Shown here: piece after piece, positions 7,395-13,840 of the stretch | Layout: every line of letters begins with the position of its first letter | Position numbering within the stretch: the stretch's first letter is position 1 | Source: Acetobacteraceae bacterium | GTDB lineage: Bacteria; Pseudomonadota; Alphaproteobacteria; Acetobacterales; Acetobacteraceae | Length of the DNA stretch: 15,394 nucleotides | Direction: 5' to 3' | Assembly: GCA_019689515.1 (NCBI GenBank) | Contig: JADGHI010000033.1 | Coordinates: 1 to 15,394, forward strand | Program-made: the position numbers and the translations under genes | The notes under the pieces: generated by a model | The model's input: the letters and a program-made list of their open reading frames with translations, nothing else | What the model was told of the DNA's origin: nothing | Database searches by the model: none

Positions 7395-7432
7395 GGTGCT
7401 CCTCCGGAAATTCAGCTTGTCGTGCGGGCGGG

Positions 7433-7461
7433 ATGACAGTGGCCGGAGTGAAGCCTGTCAA
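7433..7461 (-). promoter_or_regulatory. Candidate sigma70-type promoter for the leftward crotonase-liv operon
   Basis: On the minus strand, a perfect TTGACA (-35; 7456-7461) is followed by a 17-base spacer and TGTCAT (-10; 7433-7438, 4 of 6 consensus bases). This would start transcription near 7426, about 30 bases before the GTG of the crotonase gene. Position, spacing and the -35 match are good; the -10 is weak. No transcript evidence is available. Confidence 0.45.
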
Positions 7462-7479
7462 GCGCAATGACAGCGGCCG
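7433..7479. promoter_or_regulatory. Repeated TGACAG boxes, candidate operator in divergent intergenic region
   Basis: A 13-base direct repeat, ATGACAG(T/C)GGCCG, occurs at 7433-7445 and 7467-7479, one mismatch apart and 34 bases in phase. Between them, CTGTCA (7455-7460) is an inverted copy of the core and forms a 6-bp inverted repeat with TGACAG at 7468-7473, spaced by 7 bases. The boxes cover the -10 and -35 hexamers of the leftward promoter candidate, as a repressor or activator site would. No regulator gene is in the window. Confidence 0.4.
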
Positions 7480-7524
7480 CTTGCGCCCCGCCCTGCGTCG
7501 CCGAAGACTGGCGCCGGTCGGACC

Positions 7525-7533
7525 GAGGGAGGA
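7525..7533 (+). promoter_or_regulatory. Ribosome binding site deciding the SDR start
   Basis: GAGGGAGGA sits 5 bases before ATG 7539 and fixes that codon as the start. The frame is open back to an ATG at 7467, but the extra 24 residues are not SDR-like and lie in the control region. Confidence 0.7.
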
Positions 7534-7538
7534 CCCGG

Positions 7539-8288
7539 ATGGCCGAGCGAAAGGTTGCGGTGGTGACGGGCGGGGCGCGCGGGATCGGACGGGCCTGCGC
7601 CCATGCCCTGGCGGAACGCGGCTTCGACATCGCGCTGGTGGACCTGCTGCGCCCGGAGATGGAACGCACCGCCGGCGAGATCCGCGCGATCGGCCGCGCA
7701 GCGATGGTCATCGAGGCGGACGTTGCCGACCACGCCCGCGCCAGGGAGGTCGCGGCAACGGTCGAGGCGGAATGGGGCCGCGCCGACGCGCTGGTGAACA
7801 ATGCCGGCCGGTCCAATCCCAAGGGCATCCTGGACTGCACCGAGGAGGAATTCGACCGCACCATCGCCGTCAACCTGAAGTCCTGCTTCAATTACATCCA
7901 GGCCTTCGTACCGCTGATGCGGCGCGGCGGAGGCGGCCGCATCGTCTCCATGTCCTCGCTGAACGCGCATACGGGCGGCGTGACGAGCGCGGTGAGCAAG
8001 TTCGCCTATGCCTCGGCCAAGGCCGGTATCCTCGGGATGACGCGGGCGCTGGCGAAGGAGCTGGGGCCGGAGATCGCGGTGAACGCCATCTGCCCCGGCA
8101 TCATCGAGACCGAACTCGGCAACAGCCTGACCCGCGCGCGGGGCGCGGAGCTGGCGAAGAAGATCGCACTCGGCCGCGTGGGCAAGCCGCAGGACGTGGC
8201 GCGAATGGTCGCCTTCCTCTGCGCGGAGGAGCCGAATTTCATCACCGGCCAGTATTTCATCATCGACGGATTCCAGTGGGAGATCTGA
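7539..8288 (+). CDS. Short-chain dehydrogenase/reductase (classical SDR)
   Basis: 249 residues, the classical SDR size. The nucleotide-binding motif is TGGARGIG (10-17), the NNAG motif is at 87-90, the catalytic set is Asn112, Ser140 (in SMSS), Tyr157 and Lys161 (YASAK), and the NAICPGIIETE segment (182-192) follows. Asp35 at the end of the second beta strand (ALVDLL) suggests NAD(H) rather than NADP(H). The C-terminus ITGQYFIIDGFQ is typical of FabG-like enzymes. It should interconvert a hydroxyl and a keto group in the cytoplasm. It is divergent from the crotonase-liv operon and shares its control region, so both sides may respond to the same signal. It is followed after 68 bp by the TctC-type receptor. 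The substrate is unknown. Confidence 0.92.
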   Translation: MAERKVAVVTGGARGIGRACAHALAERGFDIALVDLLRPEMERTAGEIRAIGRAAMVIEADVADHARAREVAATVEAEWGRADALVNNAGRSNPKGILDCTEEEFDRTIAVNLKSCFNYIQAFVPLMRRGGGGRIVSMSSLNAHTGGVTSAVSKFAYASAKAGILGMTRALAKELGPEIAVNAICPGIIETELGNSLTRARGAELAKKIALGRVGKPQDVARMVAFLCAEEPNFITGQYFIIDGFQWEI

Positions 8289-8298
8289 GGCATTCCGC

Positions 8299-8327
8299 TT
8301 GTTGCAGCGCCGCGCGCGGAATAGGCT
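8299..8327 (+). promoter_or_regulatory. Candidate promoter upstream of the TctC-type receptor
   Basis: TTGTTG (8299-8304), a 17-base spacer and TAGGCT (8322-8327) have sigma70-like geometry, 29 bases before the receptor's ATG. The same TAGGCTC heptamer recurs upstream of the peptide receptor. A 7-bp inverted repeat ATTCCGC/GCGGAAT (8292-8298/8316-8322) brackets the -35 and spacer. The -10 is a weak match to consensus. Confidence 0.35.
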
Positions 8328-8356
8328 CCCCGCCGGTCCACCGAGGGAGACGCTGC

Positions 8357-9364
8357 ATGCACCAGCCGTATCGGGTTTCGCGCCGTTCCGCGTTGTTCGG
8401 GGTAGCCGGGGCGCTGGGCGCGACCGGGGGGCGCGCGGTGGCGCAGCCGGCGGCGTCGGCGGGCGACTGGCCCAATCGCAGCGTTCGGGTGCTGGTCGGC
8501 TATCCCGCCGGCGGGGCGAACGACCTGGTGGCGCGCGCAGTGGCGCAGGGCATGAGTGAGGCGCTCGGCCAGAGCGTGGTGGTCGAGAACCGATCCGGCG
8601 CCGCCGGCTCGATCGCCGCGGAGGCCGCGGCACGCGCGACGCCGGACGGCTACACGCTGTTCGCGATGGCGAGCGCGCATGCGCTGGCCCCCGCGATCCG
8701 CCGCAACCTCACCTACGATCCGGTGCGCGACTTCGCGCCGATCGCGCTCGCTGCCTCGGCGCCCTACTTCCTGGTCGTACACCCGAGCATGCCGGTGACG
8801 GACGCGAAGGCGCTCATCGCGCTCGCCCGGCGCCAGCCAGGCACGGTCACCTTCGCCTCCTCCGGCGTCGGCGCCGGGCCGCACCTGACGATGGAGCTGC
8901 TCCAGGCCGTCGCGGACGTGCAGTTCAACCACGTGCCCTACCGCGGCGACGCGGACATGCTGGTGGACCTCATCGCGGGCCGGGTGCAGGCGGCGTTCTC
9001 CTCCGCCGGGCCGACCCTGCCGCATCTGCGGGAGGGCAGGCTGCGCGCGCTCGGCGTCTCCGGGGAGCGGCGCCTCACGGCCGCACCGGACGTCCCGACG
9101 GTGGCCGAGGCGGCTGACCTGCCCGGCTTCGCCATGGGGGCATGGTGGGGGATCGTGGCGCCGGCGGGCACGCCCGAGGCGGTGCTCAAGCGCGCCGAGG
9201 CCGCGGCAGTGCCGACCATCCGCTCGGCCGCCTTCCGCGAGCGCTTCGAGCAGATGGGCTTCGAGCCGGGCACCCTGAGCGGCGCCGAGTTCGGCCGCTT
9301 CATCACCTCGGAGCGCGACCGCCTGGCCGAGATCGTCCGGCGCGCCGGGATCGAACCGCAATAG
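8357..9364 (+). CDS. Tripartite tricarboxylate transporter (TctC/Bug) family periplasmic receptor, Tat-like signal
   Basis: 335 residues from ATG 8357, with GAGGGAGA at 8343-8350 as ribosome site. The N-terminus carries a twin-arginine-like signal (VSRRSALFGVAGALGATGG, Arg9-Arg10) and a likely cleavage near AVAQ (about residue 29). The mature part begins WPNRSVRVLVGYPAGGANDL, followed by LGQSVVVENRSGAAG and the ATPDGYTLF segment, all hallmark Bug-family motifs, then LTYDPVRDFAPIA. Such receptors bind carboxylates or other small organic molecules in the periplasm. There are no TctA or TctB genes in the window, so it is an orphan here, which is common for this large family. The frame is open far upstream but that part overlaps the SDR gene and is spurious. 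The stop TAG is part of a 10-base tandem duplication. Confidence 0.93.
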   Translation: MHQPYRVSRRSALFGVAGALGATGGRAVAQPAASAGDWPNRSVRVLVGYPAGGANDLVARAVAQGMSEALGQSVVVENRSGAAGSIAAEAAARATPDGYTLFAMASAHALAPAIRRNLTYDPVRDFAPIALAASAPYFLVVHPSMPVTDAKALIALARRQPGTVTFASSGVGAGPHLTMELLQAVADVQFNHVPYRGDADMLVDLIAGRVQAAFSSAGPTLPHLREGRLRALGVSGERRLTAAPDVPTVAEAADLPGFAMGAWWGIVAPAGTPEAVLKRAEAAAVPTIRSAAFRERFEQMGFEPGTLSGAEFGRFITSERDRLAEIVRRAGIEPQ

Positions 9365-9374
9365 ACCGCAATAG
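9355..9374 (+). repeat. 10-base tandem duplication across the stop codon of the TctC-type receptor
   Basis: ACCGCAATAG occurs twice head-to-tail (9355-9364 and 9365-9374). The first copy ends exactly with the TAG stop codon; the second falls in the spacer before the next gene and supplies part of the purine-rich stretch used as its ribosome site. Confidence 0.9.
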
Positions 9375-9390
9375 AGGGAATGGGATCAGC

Positions 9391-10200
9391 GTGACCAACC
9401 AGCGCCACTTCACTGCCGCCGACGGCAAGCGCATCGCCTACTACGTCGACGACTTCACCGATCCGTGGCGCGATCCGCCGCCGATCCTGCTGCTGCACTC
9501 GGCGATGGGCAATTCGCGCCGCTTCTACGCGATGGTGCCACTGCTGGCGCGCCGGCATCCGGTGGTGCGGATGGACCTGCGCGGCCATGGCGGGTCGGAC
9601 ATGCCGACGCCGGAGGAGCCCTTCTCGCTCGAACTGCTGACCTCGGACGCGATCGCGCTGCTCGACCATCTCGGCATCGCCAAGGCGCATATCGTCGGCA
9701 ATTCGGCTGGCGGCTACGTCGCGCAGCAGATCGCGATCCACCACCCGGACCGGGCGCTGAGCCTGACGACCTACGGCTCCACCCCCGGGCTGAGCCCGAC
9801 GGCGCTGGAATGGCTGCCGCAGATGGAGAAGGAGGGCTACACGCCCTTCCTCGCGCGCACGATCCACATGCGCTTCGACCTGAAGACGACGGACCCCGGC
9901 CTGGTGCAGTGGTTCCTGAAGCAGACGGCGGAGTGCGATCCGGCCTTCATCGCCCGCTTCATCCGCCACATGGCCAGCCGTTCCTGGGGTGAGGACCTCA
10001 AGCGGATCCAGTGCCCGACGCTGGTCGTCTATCCGGGCGAGGAGACGGTCGGCGGCACCGACGGGTACGAACCCTACCGGAAGAACGTGAAGGACGTGCG
10101 GATGATCGCCTACGAGCACATGCCGCACAATATCTGCGACATGGTGCCGGAGCGCTGCGCGACGGATCTGTTGGACTTCCTCAAGGAGCGCTTCGGCTAA
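9391..10200 (+). CDS. Alpha/beta hydrolase (enol-lactonase-like group), GTG start
   Basis: 269 residues from GTG 9391; GGGA lies 5 bases upstream and AGGGA 11 bases upstream. The nearby ATG at 9380 is out of frame, and the upstream open frame lies inside the receptor gene. The fold is shown by LLLHSAMG (33-40, oxyanion loop), MDLRGHGGSD (61-70) and the nucleophile elbow GNSAGG (Ser105). A late LVVYPGEE (211-218) may carry the acid, and YEHMPHNICD (241-250) holds the candidate catalytic histidine (His246). The layout resembles 3-oxoadipate enol-lactonase and related carboxylic-ester hydrolases. There is no signal peptide, so it acts in the cytoplasm. It follows the receptor by 26 bp and may be co-transcribed with it and the SDR. 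The substrate is unknown; the acid residue assignment is uncertain. Confidence 0.88.
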   Translation: MTNQRHFTAADGKRIAYYVDDFTDPWRDPPPILLLHSAMGNSRRFYAMVPLLARRHPVVRMDLRGHGGSDMPTPEEPFSLELLTSDAIALLDHLGIAKAHIVGNSAGGYVAQQIAIHHPDRALSLTTYGSTPGLSPTALEWLPQMEKEGYTPFLARTIHMRFDLKTTDPGLVQWFLKQTAECDPAFIARFIRHMASRSWGEDLKRIQCPTLVVYPGEETVGGTDGYEPYRKNVKDVRMIAYEHMPHNICDMVPERCATDLLDFLKERFG

Positions 10201-10214
10201 GGAGCGCTTCGGCC
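10183..10214 (+). repeat. 16-base tandem duplication across the stop codon of the alpha/beta hydrolase
   Basis: AAGGAGCGCTTCGGCT (10183-10198) is followed directly by AAGGAGCGCTTCGGCC (10199-10214), 15 of 16 bases identical. The stop codon TAA (10198-10200) spans the junction, so the second copy is untranslated. Confidence 0.9.
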
Positions 10215-10220
10215 GAGGCC

Positions 10221-10254
10221 ACGCGGCGCTTGCGGGCGCCGCGTGCGATTTTCT
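10221..10254 (+). terminator. Candidate intrinsic terminator after the alpha/beta hydrolase
   Basis: A perfect 9-bp GC-rich stem, ACGCGGCGC (10221-10229) with GCGCCGCGT (10236-10244), closes a 6-base loop. After GCG and an A, a short T-run, TTTTCT (10249-10254), follows. It lies 20 bases after the stop codon. The T-run starts 4 bases beyond the stem and is short, so termination may be incomplete. The same bases can also be read as a promoter (see next entry). Confidence 0.5.
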
Positions 10255-10259
10255 AGGCT
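10230..10259 (+). promoter_or_regulatory. Candidate promoter for the peptide-type receptor gene
   Basis: TTGCGG (10230-10235), an 18-base spacer and TAGGCT (10254-10259) resemble the element upstream of the TctC-type receptor, with TAGGCTC shared exactly. Transcription would begin near 10266. The -35 lies in the loop of the terminator hairpin, so the two readings compete unless the site serves both roles. Confidence 0.3.
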
Positions 10260-10282
10260 CGGACTGCCAGAAAGCCTAGAAA
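10250..10282. promoter_or_regulatory. Perfect 10-bp inverted repeat upstream of the peptide-type receptor (operator or leader hairpin)
   Basis: TTTCTAGGCT (10250-10259) and AGCCTAGAAA (10273-10282) are exact reverse complements separated by 13 bases. The right arm ends one base before the ribosome-site region (GGGAGGG, 10284-10290). The left arm includes the candidate -10. It could be a dimeric repressor operator over the start of transcription or, if transcribed, a hairpin next to the ribosome site. Confidence 0.5.
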
Positions 10283-10294
10283 CGGGAGGGCGGG

Positions 10295-11845
10295 ATGACG
10301 ATCGAGAGACGCAGCATCGGTAAGGGTCTGCTCGGAGCGGCGGCGGCAGGACTCGCCCTGCCCGCGATCGCGCCGCGGCAGGCGGAGGCGCAGCGCTCCG
10401 CGAACACGCTGCGCATCGGCTTCCGCGACGCGGTGCCGAACATAGACCCCTACTACAACAGCCAGCGCACCGGCGTCATCATCGCCCATCAGGCCTTCGA
10501 TGGGCTGGTGCACCGTGACCCCGAAACCTTCCGGATCGTCCCCGCGCTGGCCACCGAATGGCGTTGGGTGGACAACAAGACGCTGGATTTCACGCTGCGC
10601 CAGGGCGTGAAATTCCACGACGGCAGTCCCTTCGGGCCCGACGACGTCGTCTATACGATCAACACGGTCGCAGACCCGGGCAGCCGCGTCGCGACGCCAA
10701 GCAATTATGCCTGGCTGCAGGGCGCGGAGAAGACGGGGCCGAACACCGTCCGGCTGCACATGAAGCACCCGATGCCGGCCGCGCTCGAATACCTCGCGCT
10801 CATCACTCCGATCTGGCCCAAGGCATACCGCGAGCGTGTCGGGCCGGAGGGCTTCGCGCGTGCCCCGATCGGCACCGGTCCCTACCGCTTCACCAAGGTG
10901 GACGTCTCCACCGGCGTCGAATACGAGCGCTTCGACGACTACTACCAGGGTGGCCCAAAAGGCCGGCCGGCGATCCAGAGGATCACCGCACGCTACCTCT
11001 CGGACGCGGCCACCGAGATGACCGAGCTGCTCTCGGGCCGGGTGGACTGGATCTGGAACATCAATCCGGACCAGATGGACAACGTGAACCGGCTGCCGAC
11101 CCTGCAGGCCGTGCAGCAGGAGTCGATGCGCGTCGGCTACCTGCAGCCCGACGCGGCAGGGCGCAGCGGCGCCGGGAACCCCATGACGAAGCAGAAGGTG
11201 CGCCAGGCGCTCGTCTACGCCATCGACCGCAAGGCGATCGCCGAGAGGCTCGTGCGCGGCGGCTCCCGCGTGCCCGACGCGCCCTGCTTCCCGAGCCAGT
11301 TCGGCTGCGACGCCGAGGCGGCGGTCAAGTACGAGTACAACCCCGCGAAGGCGCGCCAGCTTCTGGCCGAGGCCGGCTACCCCAACGGCTTCGACGTGGA
11401 GCTGACGAGCTACGTGCAGCCGCGGCAGTGGTCGGAGGCGGTGCAGAACTACCTGCAGGCGGTGGGCATCCGTGCCCGCCTGAACCTGCTGCAGGTGGCG
11501 GCGCAGATCCAGCGCGCGCTGCGCGGGGAGCTGGCGCTGAACATGGGCAGCTGGGGCAGTTACTCGGTCAACGACGTCTCCGCGATCCTGCCCAACTACT
11601 TCGGGGGCGGCGGCAACGACTACGCGCGCGACCCGGAGGTGACGAGGCTGGTGGAGCAGGGCGGCGCGAGCAACGACGAGGAGGAGCGCCGCCGCGCCTA
11701 CGCCGCCGCCATCCGGCGCATCACCGAGCAGGCCTACTGGATCCCGCTCCACACCTACGTCAACGCCTACGCCTTCTCGAAGCAGCTCGACTTCAAGCCG
11801 TGGCCGGACGAGCTGCCGCGCTTCTACCTGGCTAAGTGGAAGTAG
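10295..11845 (+). CDS. Peptide/nickel-type ABC transporter substrate-binding protein (SBP family 5), Tat-like signal
   Basis: 516 residues, usual for DppA/OppA-like receptors. The start ATG 10295 follows GGGAGGG by 4 bases. The signal has a twin-arginine-like start (IERRSIGKGLLG, Arg5-Arg6), an Ala-rich core and a likely cleavage after AEA (residue 32). Family 5 landmarks are TLRIGFRDAVPNIDPYY (38-54), the ALATEWRWVDNKTLDFTLRQGVKFHDG segment (about 84-110), IGTGPYRF and a later VRQALVYAIDRKAIAERLVRGG. It should bind a peptide-like or other oligomeric solute in the periplasm for the DppBCDF-type complex encoded convergently on the other strand. It is transcribed toward that cluster and ends 7 bp from the end of dppF. 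Ligand class is not shown; this family also binds sugars, opines and metal chelates. Confidence 0.92.
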   Translation: MTIERRSIGKGLLGAAAAGLALPAIAPRQAEAQRSANTLRIGFRDAVPNIDPYYNSQRTGVIIAHQAFDGLVHRDPETFRIVPALATEWRWVDNKTLDFTLRQGVKFHDGSPFGPDDVVYTINTVADPGSRVATPSNYAWLQGAEKTGPNTVRLHMKHPMPAALEYLALITPIWPKAYRERVGPEGFARAPIGTGPYRFTKVDVSTGVEYERFDDYYQGGPKGRPAIQRITARYLSDAATEMTELLSGRVDWIWNINPDQMDNVNRLPTLQAVQQESMRVGYLQPDAAGRSGAGNPMTKQKVRQALVYAIDRKAIAERLVRGGSRVPDAPCFPSQFGCDAEAAVKYEYNPAKARQLLAEAGYPNGFDVELTSYVQPRQWSEAVQNYLQAVGIRARLNLLQVAAQIQRALRGELALNMGSWGSYSVNDVSAILPNYFGGGGNDYARDPEVTRLVEQGGASNDEEERRRAYAAAIRRITEQAYWIPLHTYVNAYAFSKQLDFKPWPDELPRFYLAKWK

Positions 11846-11852
11846 GCCTGCC

Positions 11853-12857
11853 TCAGGCGGCCGCCGGCTGGGCGGCGGCCGCCCTGTCCTCCAGGTGGCA
11901 TTCCACGATCCCCGTCGCCGTGGCGATGGGGATCGGCGCCTCGACCGGGCAGCGCGCGAAGGCGAGCGGGCAGCGCGGATGGAAGCGGCAGCCGGGCGGG
12001 ATGTTCGCCGGATCGGGCATGACGTCGCCGAGGCCGACATCAGGCACGCCGAGGCCAGGCTCCGGCGTCAGCACGCTGGCGAGCAGCGCGCGCGTGTAGG
12101 GGTGGCGCGGGGCGGCGAACAGCGCCTCCGCCTCCGCCCGCTCGACGATGCGGCCGAGATACATCACCGCGACCTCGGTCGCGACGTGCTCGACCACGGC
12201 GAGGTTGTGGCTGATGAACAGGTAGGTGAGGCCGAGGTCACGGCGAAGCTCGGCGAGCAGGTTCAGGATCTGCGCCTGCACCGAAACGTCGAGGGCGCTG
12301 GTCGGCTCGTCGCATACGACGACACGCGGGCGCAGCACCAGGGCGCGGGCGATGGCGACACGCTGGCGCTGGCCGCCGGAGAGCTGCGCAGGGAAGCGGT
12401 CGCCCTGCTCGCGCGAAAGGCCGACCCGGTCGAGCATCTCGGCGACCCGGCGGCCGATCTCCTCGCGCGGGATGTCGCCCTGGGCGACGAGCGGCATGGC
12501 GACGATGTCGCGCACGCGCCGGCGCGGGTTAAGCGAGGCGAATGGATCCTGGAAGACCGGCTGGATCAAGCGGGCGCGGGCGCGGCGGTCCATCTCCGCG
12601 AGGCGCCGGCCGTCCACCAGCACCTCGCCGGCCGTGGGCGGCAGCAGGCCAAGGATGAGGCGAGCGAGGGTGGACTTGCCGCAGCCGGACTCGCCGACCA
12701 CCCCGAGCACGCTGCCGGCCGGCACCCGGAAGGAGACGCCGTCCACTGCCACCACCTCCCGCGGCGGGGCGAACAGGCCCTGGCGCACGCGGAAGACGCG
12801 GCGGAGGTCCCTCACCTCGATCGCGGGATGCGCGGCGGGGGCGGCGGCGACGTTCAT
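11853..12857 (-). CDS. Peptide-type ABC transporter ATPase (DppF/OppF family)
   Basis: 334 residues from ATG 12857, standard for DppF/OppF. The longer open frame upstream is Arg/Ala-rich and overlaps the dppD-type gene, so it is rejected. Walker A is GESGCGKST (55-63), the signature is LSGGQRQR (159-166), Walker B is VVVCDEPTSALD (179-190) and the switch histidine is in FISHNLAVVEHV (His217). The C-terminal oligopeptide-transporter extension has PGCRFHPRCPLAFARC with cysteines 290, 296 and 303 plus Cys320, a four-cysteine set like the iron-sulfur site described in some Dpp/Opp ATPases. The start overlaps the dppD-type stop by 4 bases (ATGA). It is the last gene of the leftward cluster. The tail AAAAQPAAA encodes the hairpin shared with the convergent receptor gene. 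Confidence 0.93.
   Translation of the reverse strand: MNVAAAPAAHPAIEVRDLRRVFRVRQGLFAPPREVVAVDGVSFRVPAGSVLGVVGESGCGKSTLARLILGLLPPTAGEVLVDGRRLAEMDRRARARLIQPVFQDPFASLNPRRRVRDIVAMPLVAQGDIPREEIGRRVAEMLDRVGLSREQGDRFPAQLSGGQRQRVAIARALVLRPRVVVCDEPTSALDVSVQAQILNLLAELRRDLGLTYLFISHNLAVVEHVATEVAVMYLGRIVERAEAEALFAAPRHPYTRALLASVLTPEPGLGVPDVGLGDVMPDPANIPPGCRFHPRCPLAFARCPVEAPIPIATATGIVECHLEDRAAAAQPAAA
11856..11883. terminator. Candidate shared hairpin between convergent genes
   Basis: GGCGGCCGCC occurs at 11856-11865 and again at 11874-11883. Because the decamer is self-complementary, the two copies form a 10-bp GC stem with an 8-base loop in either transcript. It lies 10 bases past the receptor stop and inside the Ala-rich coding end of the convergent ATPase gene. 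There is no T-run on either side, so a bidirectional terminator is only a suggestion. Confidence 0.35.
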
Positions 12858-13840
12858 GCCGGGACGGGCTCGGCACATGCCCAATCGGGCGCGAGGGTGC
12901 AGAGGAATTCGTGCCCGGGCCCGACGGCGCGACGCGGCACATTGCTCGCGCATTCGGCGCGCGCATGGGCGCAGCGGTCGCGGAAGGCGCAGCCGGCGAA
13001 GCCGGGCGGGATCCGCGGCACCACGCCGGGGATGCTGCCGAGCGGCTGGTCGCGCCGCACCTTCCCCGGCACCGGCACGCAGGAGAGCAGGCCGCGCGTG
13101 TAGGGGTGGCACGGCGCGGCGAACAGTGCGGCGGTCGGCGCGCTCTCCACCACCTCGCCGGCATACATCACCGAGACGCGATGCGCGACGCGCGCGACGA
13201 TGCCGAGGTCGTGGGTGATGAGCAGAATGGCGAGGCCGAGGTCGCGCTGCAGCTCCGCCAGCAGGCGCAGGATCTGCGCCTGCACGGTCACGTCGAGCGC
13301 CGTGGTCGGCTCGTCGGCGATCAGCAGCTCCGGCTCGCACATCAGCGCCATGGCGATCATGACACGCTGGCGCAGGCCGCCGGAAAGCTGGTGCGGATAC
13401 TGGCCGAGCCGCATGCCCGGCGCGGTGATGCCGACACGCCCCAGCAGCTCCACCGCGCGGTCCACGGCGCGGGCGCGCGTCGTGCCGGGGCGATGCCGGC
13501 GGAGGACCTCCGTCATCTGGCTGCCGATGGTGTAGGACGGATTCAGGCTGGTCATCGGCTCCTGGAAGATCATCGCCATCCGGTCGCCGCGCAGCCGCGA
13601 CATCGCGCGGTCGGAGAGGCCCCGCAGGTCCTGGCCGGCGAAGACGATGCGCTCCGCCTCGCGCTTCGCCCCTCGGGCGAGCAGGCCCATCACGGCGAGG
13701 GCGGTGACGGACTTGCCGCAGCCGGACTCCCCGACGAGGCAGTGCGTCTCGCCGCGGTTGACGGTGAGCGAAGCGCCGCGGACGGCGGCGACCTCACCGA
13801 AGCGCACCTGCAGGCCGGCGACCTCGAGCAGCGCGCTCAT
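12854..13840 (-). CDS. Peptide-type ABC transporter ATPase (DppD/OppD family)
   Basis: 328 residues from ATG 13840, normal for DppD/OppD. Walker A is GESGCGKS (37-44), the Q-loop is IFQEPMTSLNP (91-101), the signature is LSGGLRQRV (152-160), Walker B is LLIADEPTTALD (172-183) and the switch histidine is in LITHDLGIVA (His210). The signature has Leu where LSGGQ has Gln, which is common in DppD. The C-terminal extension carries GCAFRDRCAHARAEC (Cys284, 290, 297) and Cys314, again a four-cysteine cluster. It pairs with the DppF-type ATPase to drive import through the DppB/DppC-type permeases. Both ends overlap neighbours by 4 bases. The open frame upstream of 13840 lies inside the dppC-type gene and is not coding. 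Confidence 0.93.
   Translation of the reverse strand: MSALLEVAGLQVRFGEVAAVRGASLTVNRGETHCLVGESGCGKSVTALAVMGLLARGAKREAERIVFAGQDLRGLSDRAMSRLRGDRMAMIFQEPMTSLNPSYTIGSQMTEVLRRHRPGTTRARAVDRAVELLGRVGITAPGMRLGQYPHQLSGGLRQRVMIAMALMCEPELLIADEPTTALDVTVQAQILRLLAELQRDLGLAILLITHDLGIVARVAHRVSVMYAGEVVESAPTAALFAAPCHPYTRGLLSCVPVPGKVRRDQPLGSIPGVVPRIPPGFAGCAFRDRCAHARAECASNVPRRAVGPGHEFLCTLAPDWACAEPVPA

Noticed and set aside
10253..12040. A 595-codon minus-strand frame opposite the peptide-type receptor
   Set aside because: It is antisense to a receptor with complete family 5 motifs, and its translation is Arg/Val/His-rich without recognisable domains.
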